Notes: generated by a model from the letters alone, not told the origin. 64,000 nucleotides of DNA from Oceanisphaera pacifica (GCF_017498065.1 NZ_JAGDFX010000002.1:62001-126000), one strand, 5' to 3'; counted from the stretch's first letter, positions 30,360 to 40,503 are shown. Translations and numbers: made by a program.

Positions 30360-31439
30360 ATGGAAAGGTTAACCGTAAATTTGGGGGAGCGTAGCTATCC
30401 CATTCTTATTGCTGAGCAGTTATTAACGCAAGGCGAATTGCTACGCAATGCCGTGCAAGGCAGTAAGGTGTTGGTGGTCACCAACGAGGTGGTGGCGCCA
30501 TTATATCTCGACACGCTACTGGCTACATTAGCCCCCTTACAGGTTGAATCTTTAGTATTACCTGATGGCGAGCAATTTAAAAACCTAGACACCTTTAATC
30601 AGGTGATGGGTACCTTGCTGGCGGGTAATCATGGCCGCGACACCACCTTAATTGCATTAGGTGGCGGCGTAATAGGCGATTTAACCGGATTTGCTGCTGC
30701 TTGCTACCAACGTGGTGTGCCCTTTATTCAAGTGCCCACTACCTTGTTAGCGCAGGTTGATTCATCGGTGGGCGGTAAAACGGCGGTTAACCACCCCTTA
30801 GGTAAAAACATGATTGGGGCTTTTTATCAGCCAGAACTAGTGCTGATAGATACTTTGTGCTTAAGCACCTTGCCCGAGCGTGAGTTTGCCGCAGGCCTTG
30901 CCGAGGTCATTAAATACGGCATTATTTGGGATGCAGAGTTTTTTGCTTGGTTAGAGCAAAATATTGAACGACTGCAACAGCTTGAGGGCGATGCCCTAAG
31001 CTATGCCATTCGTCGCTGCTGCGAAATTAAAGCTGACATGGTCGCCAGCGATGAGCGCGAGCAGGGCGTGCGGGCGCTGTTAAACCTTGGTCATACCTTT
31101 GGCCATGCCATAGAAGCCGAAATGGGCTATGGCAACTGGTTACATGGCGAAGCCGTGAGTGCTGGCACCATGCAAGCCTGCCACACCGCAAAACTGCGTG
31201 GCGAAATGACAGATGCCGATATTGCTCGGGTAGAAAATCTTTTTATTAAAGCCAAATTACCCATTACTGGCCCCAATAGCATGACCTTAAGTCAATATTT
31301 GCCGCACATGATGCGCGATAAAAAAGTACTGGCAGGTCAATTACGGCTGGTGCTGCCTATCGGCATTGGTCGTGCTCAGGTAGTGAGTGATGTCACCGAA
31401 GCACAATTGGCCCAGGTGGTGTCGGAAACCACGCCGTGA
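30360..31439 (+). CDS. aroB: 3-dehydroquinate synthase
   Basis: NAD- and metal-dependent cyclisation of DAHP to 3-dehydroquinate, the second step of the shikimate pathway. The 359-residue protein shows [19 protein letters not shown], the [16 protein letters not shown] substrate/NAD site and the metal ligands in [17 protein letters not shown] and [10 protein letters not shown]. The stop codon overlaps the damX start by 4 bp (31436-31439). Confidence 0.97.
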   Translation: MERLTVNLGERSYPILIAEQLLTQGELLRNAVQGSKVLVVTNEVVAPLYLDTLLATLAPLQVESLVLPDGEQFKNLDTFNQVMGTLLAGNHGRDTTLIALGGGVIGDLTGFAAACYQRGVPFIQVPTTLLAQVDSSVGGKTAVNHPLGKNMIGAFYQPELVLIDTLCLSTLPEREFAAGLAEVIKYGIIWDAEFFAWLEQNIERLQQLEGDALSYAIRRCCEIKADMVASDEREQGVRALLNLGHTFGHAIEAEMGYGNWLHGEAVSAGTMQACHTAKLRGEMTDADIARVENLFIKAKLPITGPNSMTLSQYLPHMMRDKKVLAGQLRLVLPIGIGRAQVVSDVTEAQLAQVVSETTP

Positions 31440-32797
31440 CCGATACGGTAACCCCGCCTTTTTCATCTCAACAGCAGCTGTTAGCGCGGCTGCTGCATCT
31501 ATCTCGTCTCGATACCGACTTTGTGCTACTGACAGGCCCAGCAGGGGCTGGCAAAACTTATTTAGCTCAACAACTTGTTGAGCAAACCTCGCTGATGCAG
31601 CCGATAGTGCTGGATGCCAAAACACTCAACAGTCACCCTCGTTTTCGCCATGCTCTACTTAGTCACTGGTTTCCTACTGCCATCTTTGATGCAGAAGAGT
31701 CATTGGCAGATTCAATGGCAAGGTTATTGCCAGCAAGCTTACATAAGCGTTTAGTGGTGGTGGACAATAGTGCTTGGCTAACGGATATTTTATTGCAAGA
31801 ATTGGTACAGCTATATACCAGCTTGCCTGCAGAAGTGCGCCCTTTTATGTTGTTTGTGGGCGAAGCAGACTGGGCAGAGCAGATCCGAAAGCAATTGGAT
31901 GCGGGTATGCTGACCAAGTTGCTTGAGGTTGAAGTGCCGCCATTAGCACCCAAAGGCCAGCAAGGTCTGCAGCAGCCATCAGCAGCCACACCCCCAGAGG
32001 TGCAAGCCTCTGGCAAGGTAATTAAGCCCATGGAGTCACAGATGAACACAGAATATTATCGCCAGTTATTAGCGCAAAAATCAGTCAAAATACTGCTGAC
32101 CATTCTTATTGTGGTGCTGTTACTGATTGTGATTGTGAGTTTGTTACCCAGCTCAAGCAAGCCTGTTAATGAAATTGCACAGCCCTTTGAGCAAGATCAG
32201 ACAGCCTTGCCTCAACCCGTTCCTAATGGCAATAACCCAGTGACAACTAACAGCACTGCGCCCACCAGTGCCGAGCCAAATCGTGCAGTAGTACAAGAGT
32301 GGCCAACAGAAACCTTGCCAGAAACCCCTACTATTACGGCAAGCGATGCACAAACCCCAGATGACAGCAGCAAAGAGCGGGTGGTGATTGAAGATGATGT
32401 GGTGAGCCAGTTAATGCAGCGAGAAGAGTTGAGCCAAAAACCGGCCCCCAGCCCCAAACCTCAAACTACGGCTAAACCGACGCCAGCTGCGGCAGCGACT
32501 AAAGCAAGCTTAGGCACAGTGGCTAACCTAATGCAAAAGTCATCACAGCGTTACACCTTGCAACTGATGGCAGGGCGCAATAAGCCGGTATTAGAAGCGC
32601 TAGCTGCTAAACACAACCTAAGTCCTGCTTGGGTCTACCCTCGTACCCTTAACGGCCAAGCATGGTTTGTCTTAGTACAAGGCGACTACCTCTCAGCTAA
32701 CCATGCCCGCAACGCCATTAAGAATTTGCCAACTGAGCTACAAGAAGCCAAACCTTGGCCCAAGCCCTTCGCCCAAGTACAGAAAGAGGTGGAGTAA
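31436..32797 (+). CDS. damX: SPOR-domain cell-division protein DamX
   Basis: Protein of 453 residues. N-terminally there is an AAA-type ATPase-like domain with a P-loop ([16 protein letters not shown]), then one membrane helix (about residues 215-237), a proline/threonine-rich periplasmic linker and a C-terminal SPOR domain ([17 protein letters not shown]...[19 protein letters not shown]). It binds denuded peptidoglycan at the division septum. The gene order aroB-damX-dam is conserved, but dam is separated here by 347 bp of repeat. Confidence 0.93.
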   Translation: MTDTVTPPFSSQQQLLARLLHLSRLDTDFVLLTGPAGAGKTYLAQQLVEQTSLMQPIVLDAKTLNSHPRFRHALLSHWFPTAIFDAEESLADSMARLLPASLHKRLVVVDNSAWLTDILLQELVQLYTSLPAEVRPFMLFVGEADWAEQIRKQLDAGMLTKLLEVEVPPLAPKGQQGLQQPSAATPPEVQASGKVIKPMESQMNTEYYRQLLAQKSVKILLTILIVVLLLIVIVSLLPSSSKPVNEIAQPFEQDQTALPQPVPNGNNPVTTNSTAPTSAEPNRAVVQEWPTETLPETPTITASDAQTPDDSSKERVVIEDDVVSQLMQREELSQKPAPSPKPQTTAKPTPAAAATKASLGTVANLMQKSSQRYTLQLMAGRNKPVLEALAAKHNLSPAWVYPRTLNGQAWFVLVQGDYLSANHARNAIKNLPTELQEAKPWPKPFAQVQKEVE

Positions 32798-33070
32798 GAG
32801 CAGCGCCAAGCTAAAAGAAAGCTGTACGCTGACCGCGGTACGAAAAAACAAAACCTGACGCGCTGTTTTCACTGCGCAGTCTTGCGCAGCAAGATCCCGC
32901 GGTGTTTGTGTTCTCGTAAAGCGTACCGCGTAAAACGTAAGGCGTTGTTGTTTGGTATCCGACGTTGTCGGATTGCACAGCTGAAACAGTGCCTACATTC
33001 ATGCATCATACAAATGTTGGCGCCGCCGTTTTGTTGTTTGGGGTTATCTGACGGCTGTCAGCTGTCAGCT
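32798..33070. repeat. Intergenic mosaic repeat between damX and dam
   Basis: Gene-free. It begins within 6 bp of the damX stop with the CAGCGCCAAGC lead and a tacgc module. A GTAAAGCGTACCGCGTAAAA word and the 51-bp segment 32928-32978 (identical to 29284-29334) follow. At 32975-32996 the REP-like hairpin is in reverse orientation relative to the copy before aroK, though its flanks are not. It continues with the shared ATACAAATGTTGGCGCCGCC segment and module C to about 33070. Confidence 0.85.
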
Positions 33071-33144
33071 CGGCGCTGCCCTTAAACACTAGCCATCACA
33101 CTGGCTAATGGTTACAATGCGCGCCCCTTATCGGTTCGGCTTTA

Positions 33145-33963
33145 ATGACAACAATGACTAAAACTCGAGCATTTTTAAAATGGGCTGGTGGTAAGTACGG
33201 CCTCATAGAGAGTATTAATCAGCGGTTGCCCGAAGCCCGAGAGCTTGTAGAGCCTTTTATGGGCGCCGGCTCAGTTTTTTTAAACTCCGACTTCGAATCT
33301 TATTTACTCGCCGATATTAACGCCGATCTTATTCATCTTTATCAGCTACTGAAAAGTCAGCCCGATGTCTTTATTCGCGAGGCGGCAACCTTATTTACCC
33401 CCAGCAATAATGCCAAAGACGCCTACTACGATCACCGCATTGCTTTTAACCAAGAACGAGATCGCTTTCGACGTGCCTTATTGTTTTTGTATCTTAACCG
33501 TCATGGTTACAACGGCCTATGCCGCTACAATAAAAGTGGGGGCTTTAACGTCCCTTTTGGCTCTTATAAAAAGCCCTATTTTCCTGAAAAAGAGCTGTGG
33601 TTTTTTGCGGAGAAAGCCCAAAAGGCCACTTTTGTCTGCCAAGGGTACGATCAGGTATTTGCCGACGCTAAGTCAGATCAAGTGTTTTATTGCGATCCGC
33701 CATACGCCCCCTTGTCTACAACTGGTTTTACTACCTATGCGGCCAACGGCTTTACCCTAGATGACCAAGCCATTCTTGCCCGTCTAGCTCGAGAAACGGC
33801 AAGCGCGGGCATCTCCGTGCTGGTTAGTAACCACGACATTCCCCTTACCCGCGAACTCTATCGCGGTGCCGACCTACAAGTAGTGTCTGTTAAACGCACC
33901 ATCAGCCGCAATTCCGATAACCGCAAAAAAGTAGACGAACTCCTAGCTTTGTTTAAAGGGTAA
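33145..33963 (+). CDS. dam: DNA adenine methylase Dam
   Basis: Methylates adenine in GATC using S-adenosylmethionine, for mismatch-repair strand choice and replication timing. The 272-residue protein has the AdoMet motif FLKWAGGKYGLI with EPFMGAGSVFLN and the catalytic DPPYAPL (motif IV). The DNA-recognition block LYLNRHGYNGLCRYNKSGGFN matches E. coli Dam. A second in-frame ATG at 33154 gives an N-terminus closer to E. coli. Confidence 0.96.
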   Translation: MTTMTKTRAFLKWAGGKYGLIESINQRLPEARELVEPFMGAGSVFLNSDFESYLLADINADLIHLYQLLKSQPDVFIREAATLFTPSNNAKDAYYDHRIAFNQERDRFRRALLFLYLNRHGYNGLCRYNKSGGFNVPFGSYKKPYFPEKELWFFAEKAQKATFVCQGYDQVFADAKSDQVFYCDPPYAPLSTTGFTTYAANGFTLDDQAILARLARETASAGISVLVSNHDIPLTRELYRGADLQVVSVKRTISRNSDNRKKVDELLALFKG

Positions 33964-34580
33964 TTAGTAGCGCCAAGCTAAAAGAAAGCCGTACGCCTTA
34001 CGCTGACCGCTGTACGAAAAAAAACAAAAGCTGGCGCTGTTTTGTTTACATTAACCATTAACCATTGGTGTTTACCTGTAGATACTCTGTTAGACGTCAA
34101 GGCTTTGCACTATATTGTTATGCGCCCTTATTTCGTCTTTGCGAGCGTAGCGCGGCAATCCATTTCAAAGGAAAGCGCTACATCTAACGCTGACTGTTTT
34201 ACGTTAAATAAAAACTGCGGTTTTGCTTTTTTCGTCAGGCGCTTAGCGTAAAGCGTACAGCTGTCTAGTAGATGGATTGCCGCGTCGTTGCACTCCTCGC
34301 AATGACCAAAGGGTGGCTCTGGCTTTTTGTGGGCGAATTCATTCGCACAAAAACCAATGCACAGGGTTGTTTCCGTGCATGGTATGGTGCTGCACACCAT
34401 TTCGTGGCTAAAGCACGCGACTACATTCGTGCGCCATGTAAACGTTGGCGTTGCTGTTTTGGTTTTATCTGACGGCTTACAGCTGAAAGCTTACAGCTGT
34501 CTTTTAGGTGTTGGTGGTCGATTTTTCGTACGGCGTACCGCGTAAAACGTACCTCGTGGTTTTGTGCGCTGCTTTTAACG
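33964..34580. repeat. Intergenic mosaic repeat between dam and rpe
   Basis: About 620 bp without a gene. It holds the lead module and tacgc module (33969-34024), a TTAACCATTAACCATT run (34050-34070), a unique central part with ATTGCCGCG near 34275, and module G at 34374-34447 with a reverse REP-like unit at 34403-34424. Module C (34464-34510) and a GTACGGCGTACCGCGTAAAA word (34528-34560) end it. Two pieces around 34140-34160 and 34265-34320 form an inverted pair (GCGGCAATCCAT / ATGGATTGCCGC). Confidence 0.8.
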
Positions 34581-34635
34581 CTGATTTGTTATAGAATTAG
34601 CTCGTTTTTTTGTGCTTATGTCTAAAGGAAGCCCC

Positions 34636-35310
34636 ATGACTGACTACCTGATTGCCCCCTCAATATTGTCTGCCGACTTTGCCCGCTTAGGCGAAGAAGT
34701 AGACAAAGTATTACAAGCAGGTGCCGATGTTGTGCACTTTGACGTAATGGACAACCACTATGTGCCCAACCTCACCATAGGGCCCATGGTCTGCAAAGCG
34801 CTACGCGACTATGGCGTTACCGCTCCTATAGATGTGCACCTCATGGTTAAACCGGTAGACAGCTTAGTGCCACAGTTTGCCGAAGCAGGCGCATCAATTA
34901 TTACTTTTCATCCCGAAGCCTCCGATCATATAGACCGCACTTTGAGTCTGATTAAAGAGCACGGCTGCCAAGCAGGCTTAGTCTTTAACCCCGCCACTTC
35001 GCTTAGTTATTTAGACTATGTCATGGATAAAGTAGACGTGATTTTATTGATGTCTGTTAACCCAGGCTTTGGCGGTCAATCTTTTATTGATAACACCTTA
35101 GACAAACTACGCGAAGCACGCCAACGCATCACCGATAGTGGCCGTAATATTCGCTTAGAAATAGACGGCGGCGTAAAAGTAGACAACATTCGCGCCATCG
35201 CCGAAGCCGGAGCCGATATGTTTGTAGCAGGCTCGGCTATTTTCAACCAGCCCGACTACAAAGCCGTGATCGACCAAATGCGCAGCGAGCTGGCCCAAGC
35301 CAATGTCTAA
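34636..35310 (+). CDS. rpe: Ribulose-phosphate 3-epimerase
   Basis: Interconverts ribulose-5-phosphate and xylulose-5-phosphate in the pentose-phosphate pathway. The 224-residue TIM barrel shows [51 protein letters not shown] and EIDGGV, with the metal-binding His and Asp residues in place. The ATG at 34636 has AAAGGA at 34624-34629; an earlier ATG would add eight residues. gph overlaps its 3' end by 8 bp. Confidence 0.97.
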   Translation: MTDYLIAPSILSADFARLGEEVDKVLQAGADVVHFDVMDNHYVPNLTIGPMVCKALRDYGVTAPIDVHLMVKPVDSLVPQFAEAGASIITFHPEASDHIDRTLSLIKEHGCQAGLVFNPATSLSYLDYVMDKVDVILLMSVNPGFGGQSFIDNTLDKLREARQRITDSGRNIRLEIDGGVKVDNIRAIAEAGADMFVAGSAIFNQPDYKAVIDQMRSELAQANV

Positions 35311-35983
35311 TATCGATACCCGCCACATTAAACTGATTCAGTTTGATTTAGACGGCACCCTTATTGATAGCGTGGCTCAGCTATGGCAAGCCGTTAATCT
35401 TATGCTGGCTGAGCTTGGCCACCCCCAAGTGACAGAGCAAGAAGTGCGGTTGTGGGTGGGCAATGGTGCCGATATGCTGGTGCAGCGTGCATTAACAGCG
35501 GTGTTAACGCGTCCGCCCACGCCAAGCCTGCATCAACAAGCCCGAGGGTTATTTGATAACGCTTACCAAAGCGTGGCCAGTCACCAAGTGGTACTCTACC
35601 CAGGCGTTATCGACACCCTAGAGCAGCTTAAAGCAGCGGGTTATACCTTAGCGCTGGTAACCAATAAGCCCTATGGTTTTGTGCCGGATATTTTAGCGAA
35701 GACGGGCTTAGCGCCATATTTTTCGCTAAGCCTAGGTGGCGACAGCCTAGCAGACAAAAAGCCCAGCCCAGTGCCGCTTTTGCATGTATGTCATACCCTG
35801 AATATTGCCCCCGAGCACAGCATAATGGTGGGAGATTCCGAAAACGACATACTGGCCGCTCAAACGGCGGGCATGGCCTCGGTTGGGCTTACTTACGGCT
35901 ATAACTATGGCAAGTCTATTGCCGATAGCCAGCCTAATTGGGTTATCAACCAATTTAGCGAGCTACTCGATTTACTTAAATAA
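35303..35983 (+). CDS. gph: Phosphoglycolate phosphatase
   Basis: HAD-family phosphatase of 226 residues that dephosphorylates 2-phosphoglycolate, a product of oxidative DNA-end repair. Motif [11 protein letters not shown], motif [10 protein letters not shown], and motif [13 protein letters not shown] ... [12 protein letters not shown] are intact. The start overlaps the end of rpe by 8 bp, as in the conserved dam-rpe-gph-trpS cluster. Confidence 0.95.
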   Translation: MSNIDTRHIKLIQFDLDGTLIDSVAQLWQAVNLMLAELGHPQVTEQEVRLWVGNGADMLVQRALTAVLTRPPTPSLHQQARGLFDNAYQSVASHQVVLYPGVIDTLEQLKAAGYTLALVTNKPYGFVPDILAKTGLAPYFSLSLGGDSLADKKPSPVPLLHVCHTLNIAPEHSIMVGDSENDILAAQTAGMASVGLTYGYNYGKSIADSQPNWVINQFSELLDLLK

Positions 35984-36068
35984 CAAAGTGGGGCGGAGAT
36001 CACCTTTTACTGGCCGGCTTTGCCTTGCTAAACGTCTCACTTTTAAAAGATACACAAGGAATATCTTC

Positions 36069-37100
36069 ATGGTTGAACATACGGCCAATACCTCGGCTAA
36101 CCCCACCGTTTTTAGTGGTGCCCAGCCATCGGGGCAGTTAACAATAGGTAACTACATGGGCGCATTGCGCCAATGGGTTAATATGCAGCAAGACTACGAC
36201 TGCCTATATTGCATCGTAGATATGCACGCCATTACAGTGCGCCAAGACCCTAAAGCATTGCGCGCAGCTTGCCTCGATGCTGCCGCTCTTTATATGGCGA
36301 TTGGCCTAGACCCTGAAAAAAGCACCATCTTTATTCAATCTCATGTGCCAGAGCATGCTGAGCTGGCGTGGGTATTAAACTGTTATACCCAATTTGGCGA
36401 GCTATCACGCATGACGCAATTTAAAGATAAATCGAGCCGTCATGCCGAAAATATTAATGCCGGCTTATTTACCTATCCCGCGCTTATGGCTGCCGATATA
36501 TTGCTATATCAAACTAGCCAAGTGCCGGTGGGCAACGACCAGAAGCAACATCTGGAGTTATCGCGCGACATTGCCTATCGTTTTAATCAACTTTATGGCG
36601 AGGTATTTACCGTACCCGAGCCTTTTATTCCGGCAGATGGCGCGCGCATAATGAGCTTGCAAGAGCCGACCAAAAAGATGTCTAAATCAGATGAAAACGT
36701 CAATAACTTTATTGGTTTGTTAGAAGATCCCAAAGTGATTGCCAAAAAGTTAAAACGTGCCGTTACCGACTCAGAAGATCCTCCCGTGGTTAAGTTTGAT
36801 CAAGAAAACAAACCCGGCGTATCAAACCTACTTACCCTAATGTCGGGGGCCACTGGGCGTAGCATTAAAGAGCTAGAAGCGCACTTTGAAGGCAAAATGT
36901 ACGGCCATCTTAAAACTGAAACCGCCGATGCGGTATTAGCCATGCTAGAGCCGATTCAAGCTCGCTTTCACGAGCTGCGTGCAGATGAGGATGAGTTGAT
37001 CAGAGTTCTGTCGCAGGGTGCTGATAAAGCGCGCAAAAAAGCTGCGCAAACCCTAAAAAGCGTATATGATGTTATCGGCTTTGTACCTAGACATCTTTAA
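36069..37100 (+). CDS. trpS: Tryptophanyl-tRNA synthetase
   Basis: Class I aminoacyl-tRNA synthetase of 343 residues that charges tRNA-Trp. The HIGH-like motif is TIGNYMGAL and the KMSKS loop is [12 protein letters not shown]. Also visible are GAQPSGQ and the [13 protein letters not shown] segment. The ATG at 36069 has AAGGA at 36055-36059; a longer in-frame reading overlaps gph and lacks similarity. It is the last gene of the cluster and is followed by a terminator. Confidence 0.97.
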   Translation: MVEHTANTSANPTVFSGAQPSGQLTIGNYMGALRQWVNMQQDYDCLYCIVDMHAITVRQDPKALRAACLDAAALYMAIGLDPEKSTIFIQSHVPEHAELAWVLNCYTQFGELSRMTQFKDKSSRHAENINAGLFTYPALMAADILLYQTSQVPVGNDQKQHLELSRDIAYRFNQLYGEVFTVPEPFIPADGARIMSLQEPTKKMSKSDENVNNFIGLLEDPKVIAKKLKRAVTDSEDPPVVKFDQENKPGVSNLLTLMSGATGRSIKELEAHFEGKMYGHLKTETADAVLAMLEPIQARFHELRADEDELIRVLSQGADKARKKAAQTLKSVYDVIGFVPRHL

Positions 37101-37106
37101 TATCTA

Positions 37107-37133
37107 AGGGGCCAAAGCGCCCCTTTTTTATAT
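37107..37133 (+). terminator. Rho-independent terminator of trpS
   Basis: AGGGGC-CAAA-GCGCCCCT hairpin followed by TTTTT, 7 bp after the trpS stop. Confidence 0.9.
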
Positions 37134-37158
37134 CACATAATTGGACTTATCTTCTCTG

Positions 37159-37371
37159 ATGACAGACTCTAAGCCCCTTAATAGCGACTTAATCGACAAG
37201 CTCTATTGGTTGCGTAAATTTCGCATGGCCAAAAACGAACAGACTCTAGCGTTTATGGTGTCTAAAGTCACAGATGACTACCACAGCAACACCGCCATTA
37301 TGGCCGCCATTTACCTAGCTGAGTGCCAACGCGAACGCGAACTCGCCCAAGGCCGCCTTCTAGATCACTAA
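37159..37371 (+). CDS. Small hypothetical protein, weakly Hha/YmoA-like
   Basis: Open frame of 70 residues from the ATG at 37159, charged and helical. Its layout loosely follows the Hha/Cnu nucleoid-modulator family: DKLYWLRKFRMAK early, then a helix ending YLAECQRERELAQGRLLD, where Cnu has YRAADHRRAELVSGGRLFD. The similarity is weak and by eye only. Codon use looks coding and the frame ends where repeats begin, but no strong ribosome site is seen and the trpS terminator lies just upstream. It may be monocistronic. Confidence 0.45.
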   Translation: MTDSKPLNSDLIDKLYWLRKFRMAKNEQTLAFMVSKVTDDYHSNTAIMAAIYLAECQRERELAQGRLLDH

Positions 37372-37377
37372 ATAGAC

Positions 37378-38010
37378 AACTGTACGTCAAACTGACAGCT
37401 ATACGCCTTACGCTGTACGCTTAAACTGGTAGCTGTACGCCGACCACTATACGCCTAAACTGATAGCTGTACCTCTTACGCTGACCGCTATACGAAAAAA
37501 CCAAACCGGTGGCGCGCAGCGGCACATAAACCATCAAGCCACACTATGTTTAAACCGGTGTTGTTTGTTGGCATTCAAACCCGAGCTGTTTTTTGTTTTA
37601 CAAACCACGCCGTATTAAAAAAATCACACCGTAGAGGCCGCTTCAGCTGGCCGGTGGCGCGAAGCGGCACAAAAAACCATCAAACCACGCTAGGGTTAAC
37701 ATTGATATTGTTTGTCGGTTCTTGTTTTACTGTTCTTGTAGCCCCACAGCTTCACCTGTGGGTCTTGCGAAGCAAGATTGTTTTTCTGACGGCTTACAGC
37801 TGTCTGTTAGCGACCTCTACCGCAAAGCAATAGCTTTGCTGCACCATGCAAACCTTGGCATCGTCTGCATGTTACGGTGATACGCCAAACGATTCGTGCA
37901 CCATGCTGATGTTGGTGGTCGGTTTTCCGTAAGGCGTACCGCGTAAAATGTACAGCGCTGTTTTCACGGTGTTTGGGTTTATCTGACGGTTTACCGCTGC
38001 CTTTTAGCTT
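37378..38010. repeat. Intergenic mosaic repeat, largest block
   Basis: No gene. Three degenerate tacgc modules occur in tandem (37378-37500), followed by GGTGGCGCGCAGCGGCAC and the CATCAA/CCGGTGTTGTTTG module. Next are a REP-like GTAGAGGCC hairpin (+) at 37631-37654 and a second copy of the GCAGCGGCAC module. A distinct GTAG hairpin with stem CCCACAG/CTGTGGG follows at 37738-37763. Then come module C, the GCAAAGC-AATA-GCTTTGC hairpin (37820-37850), a GTAAGGCGTACCGCGTAAAA word (37928-37950) and another module C. Confidence 0.85.
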
Positions 38011-38089
38011 TGAGCTGTAGTTTGATTTCCCCTCAATACCTGTCAAAATTCTCACATCAATAATTTCTCTTATTCAAGGTTTACTTAAT

Positions 38090-39280
38090 ATGGGTTTTCA
38101 TAAAACGGGCCTCACACTATTGGCCGCCATGGTGCTTAGTGCCTGTGCCTCTAACACCGCCACCGTTCCTAGCAAAATAGCCGTCGCTCATGGTCCCACT
38201 AGCATCCAAGGCGGTAACGCTACCGGTGCCGATGACATCACCGTTACCACACCATACTTCGCGTTTGCCCTCGCACAGGGCGAGTTAGTTGACCTGGCCA
38301 TGATGGAAGAGGGCAAATTTAGCAAAGATCTGATTAAATCAGTCGACTTTAGTGCAGGTTCCGGCCAAACCAGCCTCGAAAGTACCGAGATCGTAAAGCA
38401 AACTGCGGATGAGTTAGAAATCGCTGTTACTCGGAATCTAGATGGTCATCGCATTATTAGCCGCTATGAAGTGCACAAAGCCTACCCCGGCATTAAGCTC
38501 ACCACTACAGTGCTAGACCCGATAAAAGGTAATACAAAAGCGGGCTATCAGCTAACGCGTAATCACCCTATCGCGAACACGGCAGACAACTATAACGACA
38601 TGACGCGCATGGTGCACAGCCACTGGACTGCGGGTCAATTACAGAATAACTTGAGCGAACTCTCCGAAACCGACGGTTTACGTCGCAGCTACACAGGAAA
38701 AAACAATGAATTTAGTGCTTGGTTAAGTGCCGGTTCATTGGGTAATTTACGTTCAGATCTTGAAATGTATACCACCGCCAGCCCCCAAGCAGAATTAGGC
38801 TTATTTGATCTCAAACCGATAAGCGGTAATTTTGAAAGCTACTTATCGGTAATGCGCCAGCGTTGGAGCCGAGGCGAGCGCGTTTATTTAAATGCCGGCC
38901 CTAAGCTTAAAGACGCCAAACATAAGAGTGGCAAAATTTATGCCTATACCCCTAAAGGCCGCATTACTGCCGACTTCGCGCGTGCCGCCGCCAAAGGGCA
39001 CAGCTTTGTCAGCTTCGGCCCCGAAGTGTATCCCATTACCACCAATTTTGGTGGTGAAGCCAAGCCTTATAAAAAGTCAGAAGTCGAATTTCGCTCAGAA
39101 ATTGGCCTAGCCAAAGCCGAAGTCTGGCTCGATGGCAAACAAGTAGCAGGTTGGAAAATTAACGGTGCCAAGTGGTTTAGAACCGGCGTACCCGTCCCTC
39201 CTAATCGCACCTGGATGCAATGGGTAGTAGAAGACAAACAAGGCAACAAAGCCTACTCAAACCCGATTTGGATTAAATAA
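38090..39280 (+). CDS. Lipoprotein resembling the C-terminal part of CehA/McbA metallohydrolases
   Basis: Lipoprotein of 396 residues (lipobox VLSAC, about residue 20). The C-terminal 120 residues look like the end of CehA/McbA-family proteins: GRITADFARAAAKGHSFVSFGPE, a VWLDGKQVAGW strand and the closing NKAYSNPIWIK. The PHP-type metal-binding His/Asp motifs that should precede this region are not visible; instead there is a beta-rich segment (about residues 60-270). A binding or structural role is more likely than hydrolysis. No functional partner is evident; both flanks are repeats. Confidence 0.6.
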   Translation: MGFHKTGLTLLAAMVLSACASNTATVPSKIAVAHGPTSIQGGNATGADDITVTTPYFAFALAQGELVDLAMMEEGKFSKDLIKSVDFSAGSGQTSLESTEIVKQTADELEIAVTRNLDGHRIISRYEVHKAYPGIKLTTTVLDPIKGNTKAGYQLTRNHPIANTADNYNDMTRMVHSHWTAGQLQNNLSELSETDGLRRSYTGKNNEFSAWLSAGSLGNLRSDLEMYTTASPQAELGLFDLKPISGNFESYLSVMRQRWSRGERVYLNAGPKLKDAKHKSGKIYAYTPKGRITADFARAAAKGHSFVSFGPEVYPITTNFGGEAKPYKKSEVEFRSEIGLAKAEVWLDGKQVAGWKINGAKWFRTGVPVPPNRTWMQWVVEDKQGNKAYSNPIWIK

Positions 39281-39430
39281 AGAGCAGCGCCCAGCACCAA
39301 GCTTGTAAGTACAGCGCCTAGCGCTAAGCTTAAACCTAAATACAACAGCGTCCAGCATACGGCGCTGTTTTTCTTTATCTGACGGCTGACCGCTGAAAGC
39401 TGACAGCTGTCTGTCCGCTAGGCGCTGAAG
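39281..39430. repeat. Intergenic mosaic repeat after the CehA-like lipoprotein gene
   Basis: Lead modules (CAGCGCCCAGCACCAAGC, AGCGCCTAGCGC) start 5 bp after the stop codon and lead into module C (39376-39415, TCTGACGGCTGACCGCTG). The rest of the gap to 39559 shows nothing recognised. Confidence 0.75.
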
Positions 39431-39559
39431 TTACTAATCAAATCCATTCTCATTGCGACTACGTTACCCAAGTAAAATCAATGGCTTATCTTAATCTTGC
39501 GTTTGAAATAAGCGGCAATGTCGACTATGCTTACCTCATTAATCAGGGGGGAGAAATGT

Positions 39560-40024
39560 ATGAAAGGCGATAAAAAAGTCATAGAGTATCTTAATCAGGT
39601 ACTTAGCATAGAGCTAACCTCTATCAACCAATATTTCTTGCATGCGCGTATGTTTAAAAACTGGGGCTTTAACCTGTTAGACGAACGCGAATACAAAAAA
39701 TCCATCAAAGACATGAAACAAGCCGATAAGCTAATTGAGCGGGTATTGTTTTTAGAAGGCCTGCCTAATTTACAGCACTTAAATCGACTGCGTATTGGTG
39801 AAAATACGCAAGAAATGCTGCAATGCGACAAACTGCAAGTAGAAGAGCAGCTGCAAGTATTAAAAGACGCCATCGCCTACTGCGAGTCGGTTAAAGACTA
39901 TGTTTCGCGCAAACTACTGTGCGAAATAGAAGCATACGAAGAAGAACATCTTGACTGGGTAGACTGTCAGCTTGACCTAATAAGCGTGATCGGTCTTGAA
40001 AATTATCAACAGTCTCAACTATAA
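39560..40024 (+). CDS. Bacterioferritin subunit with heme ligand but no ferroxidase centre
   Basis: Ferritin-like protein of 154 residues aligning end to end with E. coli Bfr. The heme-ligating Met52 is kept (KDMKQ). Ferroxidase ligands are altered: Glu51 is Asp, His54 is Gln and Glu94 is Val; Glu18 remains. This is the pattern of the heme-binding subunit in two-subunit bacterioferritins. The ATG at 39560 follows a GGGGGGAG site. The partner gene begins 11 bp downstream. Confidence 0.85.
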   Translation: MKGDKKVIEYLNQVLSIELTSINQYFLHARMFKNWGFNLLDEREYKKSIKDMKQADKLIERVLFLEGLPNLQHLNRLRIGENTQEMLQCDKLQVEEQLQVLKDAIAYCESVKDYVSRKLLCEIEAYEEEHLDWVDCQLDLISVIGLENYQQSQL

Positions 40025-40035
40025 GGGAGTCAAAT

Positions 40036-40503
40036 ATGAAAGGTAGCGCCAAAGTAATAGCGGCATTAAACGAGCTGCTGGCCGGTGAGCTAAGCTCAAT
40101 GGATCAGTATTTCATTCACTCTCGTATGTACGAAGACTGGGGATATCAAAAGCTGTATGAGCGTATTGATCACGAGTTTGATGACGAAAAAGGCCATGCG
40201 GCCCTGATCATAGAGCGCATTCTGTTTTTAGGTGGCACTCCAGACATGGTGTCACGCGCGCCATTAAACATAGGTAAAGACGTGCCAGCCATGTTGCAAA
40301 GCGATCTTAACCTTGAGCTTAAAGTGATCGACGATTTGCGCGAAGTGATGGCTTTATGCGAGCAAGAACGTGATTATCAAACACGCGATATGCTACAAGT
40401 ATTACTATCAGACACCGAAAACGATCACACCCACTGGTTAGAGCAACAAGTGGGCTTAATCGACAAAATCGGTCTGCAAAACTACCTACAGTCGCAGATG
40501 TAA
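40036..40503 (+). CDS. bfr: Bacterioferritin subunit with ferroxidase centre, no heme Met
   Basis: Ferritin-like protein of 155 residues. The di-iron ligands are all present: Glu18, Glu51 and His54 (DDEKGH), Glu94, and the Glu/His pair in TENDH. Position 52 is Lys instead of Met, so it should not bind the inter-subunit heme by itself. It oxidises and stores iron, presumably in mixed 24-mers with the preceding subunit. No bfd gene is nearby. A terminator follows. Confidence 0.93.
   Translation: MKGSAKVIAALNELLAGELSSMDQYFIHSRMYEDWGYQKLYERIDHEFDDEKGHAALIIERILFLGGTPDMVSRAPLNIGKDVPAMLQSDLNLELKVIDDLREVMALCEQERDYQTRDMLQVLLSDTENDHTHWLEQQVGLIDKIGLQNYLQSQM

Noticed and set aside
34042-34545. Several open frames of 66-90 residues in the dam-rpe gap and in other mosaic gaps
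   Set aside because: They lie wholly inside repeat modules, have no ribosome sites and no similarity to each other as proteins, and equal frames occur on both strands.
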